DNA from: Tupaia tana
Lineage: Eukaryota > Chordata > Mammalia > Scandentia > Tupaiidae
Assembly: GCA_026018925.1 (NCBI GenBank)
Contig: JAKSZU010000016.1
Span: 34,653,377-34,717,376, forward strand
Direction: 5' to 3'
DNA: 64,000 nucleotides
This document shows, in pieces, positions 1-11,753 of this stretch. The notes under the pieces were generated by a model, which searched no databases, had not been told where the DNA came from, and saw only the letters and a list, made by a program, of their open reading frames with translations. Each line of letters begins with the position of its first letter. The stretch's first letter is position 1. A program made the position numbers and the translations under genes.

Positions 1-60
1 TGTCTCTCTCGGTCTCTCCGGTGAGTGCACGAGTCCTATAGCCAAAATCTCTCTCTAATA
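1..60 (+). mobile_element. SINE-L 3-prime end, cut by window edge
   Basis: ggtgagtgcacgagtcctat followed by agccaaaatctctctct is the SINE-L tail. The head lies to the left of the window. Confidence 0.75.
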
Positions 61-142
61 AATAAACAAAAAATCAAACTCTTATAAGAAACAGAGTTCA
101 AATCCAACAGTTATTATAATAATCCACAAAAATAATACTTAC

Positions 143-862
143 CTCTTTTTCTTTTCTGAGGAAACTGTCCTTCAATTAACTTCAGAGTTGTTGGAGAGTC
201 CAAGCCATTGTCTGCTACAGGAACAGTTTTCTTGGAAAAGGGGCGGCACAAGTTTACCCTTTTACTCTGCACAATGGGTGGCATGCTGGCCTTTCTCTTA
301 GGCTGTACTCTCAGATTTGATGCTGGACTCAGTGGAACCATAGCTCTCTTCTTTACTTTCAACATTTCCTTAGAATTATTTTCTGTTTCAGTGTTTTTTC
401 TTACTCCTACTTCTGAGTCAAGAAATTCAGGTTCTGAAGTTGTAACTAAAGAAAATCCAGTATCACAAATTCCATCTGAAATACAGGAAGACTGACGACG
501 CTCTGCTAACAAATCCAAAGCAGTTGATACTTCCAAAGTGTATCCACTAGGATTTGAAAAATAAGACTTCAATTGAGTTAAAGATTCTAAAGGACACTTT
601 TCAGCTGGAGGAAACATGTCAAAGCCACTGGACAATTTCCCAAAAAATGAAGCCTCTTTAATTTCATCCTGAGGAGTAGCAGTCAATAAAGGACTTCTGT
701 CCACCTTGTATAGTTCTTGGAAACTCTGCTTTACTAATGTGTTTGGACAGGATCCATCTTCAGAAAGTAGTTTCTTTGCTTCTACCAGAGCACCATTAAG
801 AGCAGGTAAAATAGGTATCACCTTCAATGAGATAGCATCTTCACCTTTTGAATCTTTCACTC
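143..862 (-). CDS. TASOR2: TASOR2 coding exon 14 (start of long C-terminal part)
   Basis: A 720-nt exon, the largest here. The acceptor is TTCTTTTAG|GA and the donor AAAAGAG|GTAAGT. It begins [20 protein letters not shown] and ends GQFPQKRKR, leaving one base. Visible features are a leucine-containing conserved stretch ([20 protein letters not shown]), then a low-complexity acidic Ser/Thr region, then a basic stretch with [15 protein letters not shown] and KRKR that could act as nuclear localisation signals. The open frame runs past the acceptor into a poly-T and TA-rich intron, which is not coding. The gene continues to the left of the window. Confidence 0.93.
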
Positions 863-1240
863 CTAAAAGAAAAAAAAAAAAAAAGAAAAAGTCTATGTGT
901 GTGTGTATATAAATACATATATATTTACAGACACACACATGTCATTTCATTTTTTTAAAACATGAAGGAAAAAATGCTCTAGATTTCAAAATTATAGGAT
1001 GACTAAAGATGTTACAATGTTTCAGACAGATATGAAAAGTTTATTTCACACGAATGGCTGGTTAGAAAAAGTAAGCTACATCCTGCTTCCTGTTCCATCT
1101 CACTTAAGAGCTTAGAGCTCAGTTGTCCTGCATAGCAGTAGCACTGGTCTCTACTTTTTAATTATTTTCTGCTTTAAAAATATATCTTATTTTGTCTATA
1201 ATTTATATAACTCATTTCAAATTCTTTTTTTAAACATCTA
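863..1240. other. Intron 13 segment, nothing recognised
   Basis: AT-rich DNA directly upstream of exon 14 with a poly-purine run and a short TG/TA tract near 890-925. No repeat family or gene was recognised. Confidence 0.6.
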
Positions 1241-1245
1241 TTAAT

Positions 1246-1450
1246 TTCTTCCGTGTGTGTGTGTGAGAGAAGAAACAAAAAGAGAAAGAGCCACCCTCAA
1301 CAGGGTCCTTATGCCATGTTCAAGCCCCAGACAGCCCAGATGATGGGAAAGGGCACACATTCTGGCATGCAAGGGAGACCCACGGACAGGACCCTGGGCC
1401 TTCCCACGTGGATTCTTTTGTGATACGGCTGTGCCACTGCCTAGTCCTCT
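1246..1450 (-). mobile_element. SINE-D, diverged
   Basis: On the minus strand a head-like ggactaggcagtggcacagc is followed by cccacgtgggaaggcccag and a CT-rich end. Similar layouts occur at 23690 and 29772. Family membership is tentative. Confidence 0.4.
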
Positions 1451-1781
1451 CACTCATAATTTTGTTTTACAAGTTACAATGCAAATAAGAAAACTGAGAA
1501 AAAGTAAAAGCTGTAAATAACCCCCAAATCTCACTGGAAGGACACGTTTTCTAACAAACAAACTAAAAATTGTTTCAAAAAACTTTAAAAATTAAGTAAC
1601 TAAACTGCGTGGTCTGCGGTTTCACTTTCTCTCCTTGACTCATTCTTTTGCTGCAATGTTAATTTTCCAGCAAATTAATCACTAAAAAACAAAAAACAAA
1701 CAAAAACAGTGTGAGGAGAAAAAAGGTCAGGTCCCTATGAACTAGGTAATAAAATCCTAGAAAATTTTAGAGTTATCAATA

Positions 1782-1970
1782 CTGTATTTTTAATTTTTTT
1801 AAAAGAATTATCTATTTTTTTAATTCATCATCATTATTTTTTAATTTGACCAGAGAGAATGAGCGGATGTTCACGAGCATGAGAAAGCAAGCCACCGGGT
1901 CTAGGATTCAAACCACGGTCATCCATGTTGGAATCCAGTGCTTCAACCACCACACCATTTTCTGGCCCTG
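1782..1970 (-). mobile_element. SINE-S
   Basis: Full length, with the tail at the left and head end ggccct at the right. TSD GTTATCAATA lies at 1772-1781 and 1971-1980. Confidence 0.85.
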
Positions 1971-2351
1971 GTTATCAATAATATAAAACCACAGATAACG
2001 ATGACCTCCAGTACCTAATAAATGGAAACAGGAAATATACCACACTTTTAAAACACAGTAACTGCAGAATTAAGAAAGACCAAGTTAGTCCTAGTTAAAT
2101 ATACTGGCATTATAGCAACTGTTAAAAAAAAGGGATGGATATAAATCAACAATAAAATTTAGGTACATATAAGACACTTTTAGAATAACAAGTGACGGAA
2201 AAATGAAATGTAAAAAAGTTTTTATCTAGTATTAAGTACATAGTTCACATAGTTCATAGTGTTTTCTAGGTAACTTCATTATTCCAAGAAACCTGGATGG
2301 GCAGAACCCAGTATGATCTGTATCAGACTATAATAAAATCTTTGAAGAACT

Positions 2352-2500
2352 GGGAACCAGCAGGTGGCATGATGATAAAGGCATTGGATACTCCCACATG
2401 GCCGACCAACGTTCAAGTCATGGACCTGGTGGCTTGCTTTCTCACTTTCTCTCTCGTGTCTCTCTCTTGTCAAATTAAAATAAATAAATGAATAAATAAA
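2352..2500 (+). mobile_element. SINE-S
   Basis: Head gggaaccagcaggtggcatg and tail tcaaattaaaataaataa. TSD ATCTTTGAAGAACT (2338-2351) and ATCTATGAAGAACT (2501-2514). Confidence 0.88.
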
Positions 2501-2554
2501 ATCTATGAAGAACTAAAATTGGCTAAGCAAAGTACTGCTCATTTAAAACAAACA

Positions 2555-2775
2555 GCAAGAACTAGCCTCAATGTTGTAGTTGGTGCCTCACTACTCTGTA
2601 GTGCTGGAGACCACATGGCTGATAGTAGATTCACATCCCAAGATGACATGAAACTTACCAGACCCATGCATGTACCCAAGATTCTAATGGAATAGAGGGC
2701 TGGGGGAAGGGAAAGGGATCATAGCATGATGAAACCTTGTCAAGGGTGCCTGTGTCTCTGTCCTAAAAAAGGTAA
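2555..2775 (+). mobile_element. SINE-D, diverged
   Basis: agtgctggagaccacatggc, then a cccaagattctaatgga stretch and a final tgtctctgtcct followed by an A-run resemble the older SINE layout. Weak. Confidence 0.35.
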
Positions 2776-2810
2776 ACAATTTTTTTTTTTTAAGAAAAAC
2801 AAAAGTGAAG

Positions 2811-3035
2811 TGGTCCCATGGCCTGGTGGTTAAGGGAGCTCATGGCTGATCACCAGTCACATCCTGGCCCCAATGGCTTGAGAAATGCTAGGCGCATATA
2901 CCACCTAAATCCCAACAGAACACAGAAAGTGAAGAGATTGCAGCATGACCGTACTCTGTAGGGTGATTTACCCCCTTTCTTTGGTGTGTGCACATGCCCT
3001 CTGACAATTAAAAATATCCCCTGCCCCCCCCAAAT
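2811..3035 (+). mobile_element. SINE-O
   Basis: Head tggtcccatggcctggtggt with an A box-like ggtggttaaggg, middle caatggcttgagaaatgcta, and end gtgcacatgccctctgacaa. Confidence 0.65.
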
Positions 3036-3255
3036 AAAAGTGCATGCATGGAAACACACACACATACACCTCTCAAATAATTAAAGCTCTGATCTCTCAA
3101 TCACTACAAATAAAAATGTTTTAATGAACCATAAGAGTATGTGAAAAGTATCCCACAGCACTCCAATATTGATTCACATAGTAATCCTGTGCTGTTCAAC
3201 ACAAAATGGGTACAGGTAACAAGTTCTTATCTTACAATTAAAATGTAAGATCAAT

Positions 3256-3502
3256 GGGGCCAGCAAGTGATGTAGGGTTGAGGTGCTAGACTCCAACATG
3301 GCTATGGCTCCAGTCTGGGACCCAGTGGCTTGAAACTAACACTGGGCATGTTCACATGAGTGCCCAAAATCCCAAGAGGAGAATGGAGAAGGGACTGTGG
3401 TGTGGCCATACCCCTGGGTGGTTGGGGTTAATTTCTTGCTTTCTGTCTCTCTCTGTGTCTCTGGGGAGTACATTGACCCTATAGCAAAATCCCTCTTTTA
3501 AA
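3256..3502 (+). mobile_element. SINE-L, diverged
   Basis: Head ggggccagcaagtgatgtag, middle cccaaaatcccaagaggaga, and end gaccctatagcaaaatccct without a long A-tail. Confidence 0.82.
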
Positions 3503-3527
3503 AGCTGAAACAAACAAAAAAGATCAA

Positions 3528-3772
3528 GGGCCAGATCCACAGCATGATAGTTAAGCATGGTACATCTGGACTAGATTCCACATGGCCTACTGTGCTTCAA
3601 ATCTTGGCCATAGCAACATTAGAAACTCTGACAGGACAAAGAAAATCCTGACAGCACAGAGAAATGGAGGAAAAAAGATTGTGTAATGACCCCACCCCAT
3701 CGGGAGTGCTTTCCCTCACACACTTCCAACCCCATCTCTAATGAGCATGACTACCCTCTGGCAATGTAAAGA
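3528..3772 (+). mobile_element. SINE-O
   Basis: Head gggccagatccacagcatga, middle cttcaaatcttggccatagc, and end actaccctctggcaatgtaa. Confidence 0.6.
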
Positions 3773-3962
3773 AAGAAAAGAGAGGAAAAGAAAGAAAACA
3801 AGAGAGAGAGAGAGAGAAAAGCTGAGGATGAAATCAGAGATCTTACAGAGGAAGGCAGTATGGTACTATAGTTGAGTGCCAGCTCTAGAGTAAGTTGCTT
3901 GATTCGGGCACACTTAAACCTCAGTATCTGACATAATAATTGCTTTAAAAACAGGAACACCT

Positions 3963-4226
3963 TGGGACCAGCAGTTGATAATGGTTATGTTACTTGACTC
4001 CCATGTAGTTGGCTGCAGTTCGAGTCTTTGACCCGGCGGCTTAAAACTCATGTTAGGCCCATGTGTGTGTGAGCCCAAAATCCTGAGAGGAGAATAGAGA
4101 AGAAGGGATTACAGTATGGCTAGCTCCCTGGGAGGTAATTTCTTGCTTTCTGTCTCTCTGAAGAGAGAATATGCACTATGGCAAAAAAAAAAAAAAAAAA
4201 AAATCTCTCTTAAAAAAAAAACAAAA
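3963..4226 (+). mobile_element. SINE-L
   Basis: Near full length with a long A-rich tail. TSD AACAGGAACACC (3950-3961) and AACAGAACACC (about 4227-4237). Confidence 0.88.
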
Positions 4227-4391
4227 AACAGAACACCTGTACTATTACATTATTTTTACTTATAAGGTTTGCTTTGTTCCAAAGATGGGATATCCTGGTA
4301 AGTGAAGCTCTGCTTTGAGTAGCTGAATATAATTTTTTAAAAATCAAAGTTTTAAAATACTTTTGTATTGGTTATAGCTTTACAAATACTA

Positions 4392-4595
4392 TGGGTCCAG
4401 AAGCTGGTGCAGTGGTTATGCAACTAGACCCACTTGGAAAAGTCCCTGATTCATGTCTCAAGACCTCCCTGGTACAGGCCGGGTGTGCACATGAACTCAG
4501 GCTGGCTGAAGCTGGGAGTGGATCATGGTGTGAAGTTCCAGTTAAGAGTGTCTCTTTTAACTCTTTCTCTGAAGGAAAAAATAACTGAATAAACT
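4392..4595 (+). mobile_element. SINE-D, diverged
   Basis: gggtccagaagctggtgcag and tggttatgcaactagaccca form a tRNA-like head, followed by a body ending tctttctctgaagg. Confidence 0.45.
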
Positions 4596-4659
4596 TTATA
4601 AAAATTATACACAGTTTTCTGTTTAACACAGAACGTTATTATAAAATAATGAGAATTTA

Positions 4660-4911
4660 GGGATCAGCAGATGGCGTAATGGCTACGTCGCTGGATTCCC
4701 ATGTAGTTGACCACAGTTTGAGTCCTAGACCGGTGGCTTAAACTTAAGACAGGTGTGTATGTGTATGTGCCCAAGATCCTGAGAGGAGAATGGAGAACAG
4801 ACTGCGGCATGGCCATCCCTCCCGGGGCATGATTTCTCGCTTTCTGTCTCTCTGTCTGTCTTTCTGGCAAGCACACCCACCCTATAGCAAAAACCTCTCC
4901 AAAAATAAAAT
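4660..4911 (+). mobile_element. SINE-L
   Basis: Full length. Exact 17-bp TSD AAAATAATGAGAATTTA at 4643-4659 and 4912-4928. Confidence 0.92.
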
Positions 4912-5207
4912 AAAATAATGAGAATTTATGTGACAAAAGAAATGACTCACTTTTATTATTTTGTTTCAGAAAACATTTGTTATATTTTAGGTACCTGGCA
5001 TTAATAGCCACTAGGGACACAGTGAAATACAGGAATGGTAGGCACTTAATAACTATACAAGCAAATATTGTAATAGTATTAATAATAAGGCTAGAAGTAC
5101 TAGTTAAGGGAAGAGTGGTGATAGGAATCAAGAAAGAAATATTTAAACTGGAATTTAACAAAGACAAAAAAGAATAAGCTAGATTAGTGTTTCTTAACTT
5201 TTGTTTT

Positions 5208-5449
5208 TAGATTTTTGTCATAGGGCATGTATACTGGCTGGAGAAAGAGACAAAGAGAGGGAAAGTGAGAAATTAATCCCTAGATGGGGATGCCCATGTC
5301 ACAATTCCTTCTCCTCTATTCTCCTTTGGGATTTTGGGCATGCATTTGTGGGTGCCCAGAGGTTTTTTCAAGCTGCAAGGACTGAGACTCAAATTGCACA
5401 GACAGCCATGTAGGATCCAGAGCCTTAACCACCACATCATCTGCAGGCT
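5208..5449 (-). mobile_element. SINE-O/L, diverged
   Basis: Reads atttttgtcatagggcatgt at the left (tail side) and ccacatcatctgcaggctca at the right (head side). Confidence 0.75.
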
Positions 5450-5569
5450 CATTTTTAAAAACTTTTTATTCATTATCTGGCTCCTCAGAGCCTTATTAGA
5501 CATATTTAATGTTAATGTTGTAGTTGAATTGCATATCTTTTTATGTATCATAAGAGTAATATTTGCCCA

Positions 5570-5753
5570 TGGGGCCGGCAAATGGCATAGTGCTTAAGAG
5601 CGCTGGATTCCCACATGGCCAACTGTGATTCAAGTCCCGGACTTGGTGGCTTGTTTGCTCTCTCTCTCTCCTTCTGTCTCTCACTCTGTCTCTCTTTGGT
5701 CAAATTAAAATAAATGAATAAATAAAGTTAAATAAAATAACTATTAAAAAAAA
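5570..5753 (+). mobile_element. SINE-S
   Basis: Head ggggccggcaaatggcatag and tail ggtcaaattaaaataaatga. The flanks share TA(A/C)TATTTGCCC. Confidence 0.88.
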
Positions 5754-6202
5754 GTACTATTTGCCCCAAAAGCCAAGTTTTGGTCCTGTGGGAGATGGGA
5801 GGGGAGTTACCATCACCACGACAATACATGAGCCAAATAAGACCAATAATCCAGGCTGGGGGCACAGCATCTATGAAGACCCTGAGTCATATCTACTACA
5901 AAGACTATCGGCAAAAGTATCTTCAAGCTGCTGCCTGATAAACTGTTTCAGACACAAAATTTGAAGCTCTTTTGAGATATCTCATGGGAATGTCAGTAGA
6001 TAGTTGGAGACATAGTTTAAGCTCAGAGGAAAAAAGAACTACAAAGGAGGTCAAGGAGCACCAACCAGGGAGGTTAGAAGAAGACAGTTATTTAAGAGGA
6101 AAAAAACAGTTAACTGAAACGTGCTACTGAACAAGATCAAGTCAGAGGAGGACTGAAATATGTCCAACAGACTGACAGAACTGGAAGCCATAGTATCCTC
6201 AC

Positions 6203-6265
6203 CTTTTGACGAGGGTGAATGGAATAAATGTAACCCATGCAGACTCATCTGTTCATCTCCAACAT
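6203..6265 (-). CDS. TASOR2: TASOR2 coding exon 13
   Basis: These 63 nt encode DVGDEQMSLHGLHLFHSPSS plus K and one base. The acceptor is TTCTGTATAG and the donor AAAAG|GTGAGG. HGLHLFHSP is a wording I associate with TASOR2 and not TASOR. Confidence 0.9.
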
Positions 6266-6361
6266 CTATACAGAATGAGAACCAGGGGAGAATAGTTAAG
6301 CTACTGATCTTATAAAAGTTAACATACTAAAAACTATTTTTCTTTAATAAGTTGTCCTTAC

Positions 6362-6434
6362 CTGATTCTGATATTAAGGCTGATGATGTAAGCAAAATGA
6401 AAAACTCCTGATCTTCTAAATGTTTAATGATTGC
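6362..6434 (-). CDS. TASOR2: TASOR2 coding exon 12 (end of SPOC-like region)
   Basis: These 73 nt encode AIIKHLEDQEFFILLTSSAL and ISES plus one base. The acceptor is TATGTTTAAG and the donor TCAG|GTAAGG. The FFILLTSSAL strand aligns with GYLFLLSPYQM of TASOR, the last SPOC-like strand. Confidence 0.93.
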
Positions 6435-6905
6435 CTTAAACATAAAAGAATATATATGAAAAGAAAGATTCTTCAAACCCTCTCTCCTTCCTCTACAAAC
6501 TTTTCAGTGAATTCTCATCTTCTGGGGGTAAAAAAATGTTAAAATGCTAATATTTATGGAAATTAGGGAGCTCTGCCCCTAGCATCAGAAAATCAAAGTT
6601 CCTCAGCTCAGATAATCTTGGCACTATTTGGACTACATAAAATTAACTACTGATAGAACACTAACGGCTGGTTGTATAACAGTGTTCAAGTAGGTAACAA
6701 ATCAATCAGAAAAGTCTAACTCCATTTTTTTCCCTGAGATAGCTGACATTTCACTGCTACCTAAATAGCCAGTATGTAATCACACAGCCATTACAAATTT
6801 GAAATGAGTAAGACTGATAAGCAGTGTCTTAAGCTTATGTTTCATTACATGAAAGAATCCTAGAACTGGAAAGACTGAAAAATACCTTCAGTAAAGAATC
6901 CTATC

Positions 6906-7085
6906 CAGGGGGCCAGCAAGTGAAATGGTGATTGAGGGCATCAGAGTCCCACATGGCCAATCATGGTTTGAGTCCTGGATCTAGCAGCTTGCTTTCTCTC
7001 TCTCTCTCTCTTTCCCTCTCTGGTCAAATTTAAATACATACATACATACATATATACATAAAAATAAAATAATCCTTAAAAAAAT
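6906..7085 (+). mobile_element. SINE-S
   Basis: Head gggggccagcaagtgaaatg with a (CATA)n stretch in the tail. TSD AATCCTATC (6897-6905 and 7086-7094). Confidence 0.87.
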
Positions 7086-7267
7086 AAATCCTATCTATAG
7101 CATCCTAAGAGACGGAAAATAATAGAAATTAATTAGGTCTCATCGGAGCAAGAAATATGGATGAAAATAAATTCTTCCTTTCCTTTTTCTCTCCACCAAA
7201 ATCTTCAGTGGAATACTGATCTAAAGAAAAAAATGATTTTGAAATTTTAATTTGTCTAGTAACTTAG

Positions 7268-7396
7268 GGAACAATTCTCCCAGAATCTTGGGCAAGCATG
7301 TAAACATGTCCGGTGTCAATTTGAAGCCACAGGACTCGAACCATGGGTGGCAATGTGGAAGTCTGTAGATGTAATTGCTATGGCATCTATTGGCCC
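7268..7396 (-). mobile_element. SINE-L head fragment
   Basis: tcttgggcaagcatgtaaac through ccacaggactcgaaccatgg to ggcatctattggcccc is the 5-prime half. The CT-rich body and tail are missing. Confidence 0.65.
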
Positions 7397-7409
7397 CACA
7401 AGTCAAAGT

Positions 7410-7674
7410 TTTTTTTTTTACTATTAGGAGAGCTTTTTGCTATAGGGTGCTCACTGAAGAGACAGAGAGAGAGAGAGAAAGAAAGCAAGAAGTCACTCCA
7501 CATGGGAGATGACCATGCTGCAATCCCTTTTCCTCCATTCTCCTCTCAGGATCTTGGACACACATGTACATGCACCAGGCATGAGGTTTAAGCCAGCACA
7601 GCAGGTCTGGGACTCGAACTGCAGCGGACTATGGAATTCCAGTGACGTAACCATTACGCAATATTCTGATCTCC
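7410..7674 (-). mobile_element. SINE-L
   Basis: gagctttttgctatagggtg at the left and acgcaatattctgatctcc at the right. TSD AGTCAAAGT (7401-7409 and 7675-7683). Confidence 0.88.
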
Positions 7675-7683
7675 AGTCAAAGT

Positions 7684-8430
7684 ATCGAAACTGACACTAT
7701 TACTAAGACAGATTACCTTCATAGATTATAGATAAAAATAATATTAAAATATATGTATATACAATTACATATAAAAATTTATGTAACTATATTTATAAAT
7801 ATATATGTTTATATATTATATATTGCTATAAATGTCTTACTTAAACTGATTTCTTACTACAAAATATAGTATTATTATTTTTACAAAGGCTCAGACTTGT
7901 TTGGTCACTGTTCAGCATTTGTGTAATTTCCTCTGTAATGGTAAGAAATTATTCATTTTAAAATCAGGATGAGACTGGTTCAGGCATCTATTTTTATCTT
8001 TATGTCGAGGAACCCTGGTTAACATAATGAAGAGAATTCCTTGGATCTACATATATTTTTCAGTATCTTACTGGAAAAAATGGAAGCAGTAACTTTTACA
8101 AATTTGTGATTTATGACTTTTAAAGAACTATTTCACAAGTGGTCTTTTAATTGAGGCAAAAACAAAAATCTACTCAAAATTTTTATCAAACACAAAAACA
8201 ATTACAATGGCTTTGAGAAAACTGTCTTATTTTTCTTACAGCCAGGAGTATAAACTGACTAGTGAGATATAAAATATGAGATACAAAGTGGATAAAGGTG
8301 TCAACAAATGTTATACAATTAAAATCCTTAGCAAGCTAAAAGAATCTAATCTGGGCATAGTCGATACTTAGATGTTCACATCTCAATTTAAGAAAATATA
8401 ATAATTATATTTCAAATTAATGATTCTTAC
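7684..8430. other. Intron 11 segment, nothing recognised
   Basis: Strongly AT-rich with an imperfect ATATAT cluster at about 7740-7830. No repeat family or exon was recognised. Confidence 0.6.
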
Positions 8431-8534
8431 CAATTGCTTATTTTTAATGTATTCTGTTAGTTTATCTATCTTTTTCCCTTGTCTATTTGACAGTTCCACC
8501 TCATACAAATTGAAGCACAAATCTTGGTACAAGA
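8431..8534 (-). CDS. TASOR2: TASOR2 coding exon 11
   Basis: These 104 nt enter with TC (G+TC gives Val) and encode [20 protein letters not shown] followed by [14 protein letters not shown], ending in phase 0. The acceptor is TCTCTACAG and the donor TTG|GTAAGA. It matches NGMYCSLYEVVEKTR of TASOR in the SPOC-like region. Confidence 0.95.
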
Positions 8535-9128
8535 CTGTAGAGAAAAATCAGGAAAACAACATTTCTTATTTTTAATATGTCATTATGTTTTTATAAATCA
8601 ATTTATTCTATGTTATACAAATAATAGAAATAAAACTACTACTCAAAAGTCTTTATCATTTAATCTTCTTGATTATAAAACTGCTTAATAAAAAGTTACC
8701 AAAATAATTATCTTAAAACTGTAGTTTCATTCACACTGATACCACTACAGGATTAATAAGACAAATATTATATAAGTATCAATGTTCCATGAATTATATG
8801 ACCAAGAAATTTCCTTCTCTTATTTTTTCTCATTTGAGTTTAAAAGTACACAAATAAATAAAAGCAACAACAAAAACACTGTTCTCTTTCAGACAAAGTT
8901 ATGAGTTTCCAACTATTTTTACTATCTGTTTCGGTCAGCATTCTATATTAAAGCTAGTCTTGGTCATCTTACATGAAACTACCTTTCAGAGTTTTTAGTT
9001 GGCCTCTAAAGAACTGAAGAATGTAGCACCTCTAGATTTTTTTAAGAATCATTTAAGATGAAATGTGTGTTTGTAAAATAACTGGAACAAAACCAGGACA
9101 TACAACATGCCATTGGACTTCGACAGAC

Positions 9129-9229
9129 CTTTTTGCTCCACATAATTCTGTTTCCTAAAGACAGCTTCTGGTAGTCTTCTTTTCAGAGATGACACTTCCA
9201 TCACATACTTAAAATCAAGATCCTGTGGG
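9129..9229 (-). CDS. TASOR2: TASOR2 coding exon 10
   Basis: These 101 nt complete an Ile codon, then encode [20 protein letters not shown] and [13 protein letters not shown], leaving one base. The acceptor is TTTTATAG and the donor AAAAG|GTCTGT, a less common GTCTG form. It corresponds to LPEKLDVETVMSIDHLKQK...ALFYKETYL of TASOR. Confidence 0.93.
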
Positions 9230-9520
9230 CTATAAAAACAAAACAATATCAAGTAGTGTAATAAAGATCGAAACTATAGCTTCATAATTTTTGGTTTTCT
9301 AAGATCAGTGAAAACAAAAATATCAACCATGAAAAAGTCCTTAAGTCAATAAAGTCCAGGTTAAATAATGCATGTTTTTAAGTAGTACAGATTGTCAAAT
9401 ATATGATCCATAAACCATGCCTGCAAATATAAATACATTTGTTTTTTGCATAGCCAAAATAACCATGTGGCAAAGAATTATGTACTTTGAATTGAGAGTT
9501 CTTAAAAATTATGCTGTGTG

Positions 9521-9757
9521 GGACCAGGAGGTGGTGCGGTGGTTAAGGCACTGTTCTCTCACATGACTGAAGCCTGGACATGGTGGCTTGAAAATCACAT
9601 TGGGTACATGTGCATCTGTGCCCCCAAATCCCAAGAGACTGAAGAAGGGACTGTGGCCTGGCCATCTTCCCTGGAGGTGATGTCTTATTTTCCCTCACTG
9701 TCTCTCTCTGGCAAGCACATGTGCCCTAAAAACCTTAAAAAAAAAAAAAAAAAAACC
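9521..9757 (+). mobile_element. SINE-O/L
   Basis: Head gggaccaggaggtggtgcgg, middle tggtggcttgaaaatcacat, and end agcacatgtgccctaaaaac before an A-run. Confidence 0.78.
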
Positions 9758-10206
9758 AACTCTGTTATGTAAGAATTGAAAACTTTAGAGCAATATTAGA
9801 CTGTCTGCCATGAGATGCCACTGAATGAACATGTATCTTTTATATCATGTCCCAACTACTTTTTTCCCTTTTTAAGACCTATTTTGAAATATTTTCAAAC
9901 CTGTAGAAAAGTTGCAAAAATATTAAGAATTATTTTCATACCCTTCAGTCCAGATTATTAAATGTTAACAGTATGTCAGGTATGCTCTGTCATTCTATCT
10001 ATATAAACACATTTATTCCTGAGATTTTGAGAGTAGGCTACAAGCCTGATACCTTTTTAACTCCAAATTCTTCTGTTTCTTACCCCCCAAAAATGTCTTA
10101 TATAACTACAAAGCAATTAGCAAAATATTATTACTTAACCTACACTTCATTTGAATTTTGCAGAGCATCTGACTAAGGTCCTTCGTGGCAAAAGAAAACA
10201 AATTCC

Positions 10207-10447
10207 TGGGACCAGAAGATGGTTTAATGGTAACATCGCTAGACTCTCATAGTTGACCACAATTTGAGTCCTGGACTCGGTGGCTTAAAACTAGCGACAG
10301 GTGATGTGTGTGTGTGCCCAAAAGAGGAGAATGGAGGAGAAGGGATTGCAGAGTGGCCATCCCCCTGTGGGGTGATTTCTTTATCTCTGGTGAGCACATG
10401 GGCCCTTATAGCAAAAAAAAATGTCTCTTAAAAAAAAAAAAAAAGAA
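10207..10447 (+). mobile_element. SINE-L, diverged
   Basis: Head gggaccagaagatggtttaa and end gggcccttatagcaaaaaaa. Confidence 0.82.
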
Positions 10448-10460
10448 AGATCGATTAAAG

Positions 10461-10711
10461 GCCAGTCCCGTGGCCCAGTGGTTAAAGAAGCCAGATTCCA
10501 CAGAGCAGATGGCAAGATTCGAATATTAGCCCAGCAGCTTGAAAAATATACTCAGCCTATGTGTGTATATGCTTGAAGTTTCGACAGTATAAAGCAATGG
10601 AAGACAATGGACTGTGGAATGACCATAACCCACTGTGGAAGTGGCTTTCTCCCTCAGTCTCTGCCTCTCTGGCAAGTACATAAATCTTTCGGCAACTGAA
10701 AAAAAAAAAAA
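10461..10711 (+). mobile_element. SINE-O
   Basis: Head ggccagtcccgtggcccagt, middle agcagcttgaaaaatatact, and end ctggcaagtacataaatctt. Confidence 0.65.
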
Positions 10712-11104
10712 TTCCAATCTAGGATGACACAATGCACTTAGTTAATATTGTCCCTTTAGTCTCCATTTGGAAAAGTCTTTTCATCGTTATCTTTAATAAT
10801 CTTCATATTTGAAAACATAGCTTATTTTTTTTTTGCAGAATGCCCCTCAATCGAGGTAGGTCTGTTTCTTCCTGATTAGCTAATCAGGAATACCAGAGAC
10901 AGAAGCGATACTATGTTATTCTTTGTCCACCATATTAAGAAGCATAAGGACATCTATTCCACCAAGTTAATGGTGACATTAACCTAATCACTTTTTTGAG
11001 ATGGTCCCTTCAAATTTTCTTTACTGAAATGTGTATATTTTTTCCTTTGTGACTAATAAATAAGGTGTAGGAAAATGTTGTGTCATATGTAAATATTATA
11101 ATAT

Positions 11105-11368
11105 ATATATTTTTTTTTGGAGAGATTTTCGCTATAGGGCGCGTGCGTTCGCCAGACAGAGAGAGACATTAGAGACAGAAAGTGAGAAATCACCCCCCAG
11201 GGGGGATGGTCACGCTGCAATCCCTTCTCCTCCATTCTCCTCTCGGGATCTTGGGCACGCACGCACACGCGCCTGGAGTGAGTTTTAAGCCACCGGGTCC
11301 GGGACGTGAACCGCGGTCGACTACGTGGGAGTCCAGCGACATAGCCATTACGCTAACTGCTGGTTCTC
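11105..11368 (-). mobile_element. SINE-L, young-looking
   Basis: Close to the L consensus. TSD TAAATATTATAATAT (11090-11104 and 11369-11383). Confidence 0.93.
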
Positions 11369-11529
11369 TAAATATTATAATATTTTAATACTATTATTAG
11401 CATCTACTATCTAGTACAGTGTTGTCAAATAATGGCATTCTAATTCTATTATCCTTTCTACATTTATTGATTTCACTCTACACAGAAAAAATATATTTTT
11501 CATTCTCTCCCATTTACTCACAGAACTAT

Positions 11530-11704
11530 TGATTTATTTTATTTTTTAAACAATTATTTTATTTAACTTTATTTATTTCTTTTTAATTTGACCAGAGAGG
11601 GACAGAGTGAGAGAAAATGAGAAAGTAAGTCACAAGGTCTGGGACTCAAACTGCAGACAGCCACGTGGGAGTCCAGTGCCCTTAACCACGTCACCTGTCG
11701 GCCC
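11530..11704 (-). mobile_element. SINE-S
   Basis: Tail at the left, head ending cacctgtcggccc at the right. TSD AGAACTAT (11522-11529 and 11705-11712). Confidence 0.88.
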
Positions 11705-11753
11705 AGAACTATCATTTTATCTTATTCCTGCTTCTTCTTAAGAAAAGCCAATA

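Larger units (their letters stand above)
4975..6080 (+). repeat. Third copy of the same ancient repeat, split by SINEs
   Basis: ttaggtacctggcattaata and gggacacagtgaaatacagg start it. The fragment gtcagtagatagttggagac near 5992-6012 belongs to its later part. SINEs at 5208-5449 and 5570-5753 interrupt it. Confidence 0.4.
9840..11060. mobile_element. Ancient L1-like 3-prime UTR repeat
   Basis: The phrases ttttcaaacctgtagaaaag, ttgcaaaaatattaagaatt and gcagaatgcccctcaatcga recall a widespread mammalian L1 3-prime repeat. Two SINEs at 10207-10711 split it. The family name and strand are uncertain. Confidence 0.4.

Noticed and set aside
114-938. Single open frame of 274 codons taken as a gene
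   Set aside because: Only 143-862 is an exon. The upstream part is poly-T and TA-rich intron before a clear AG acceptor, and the 3-prime end crosses a GTAAGT donor.
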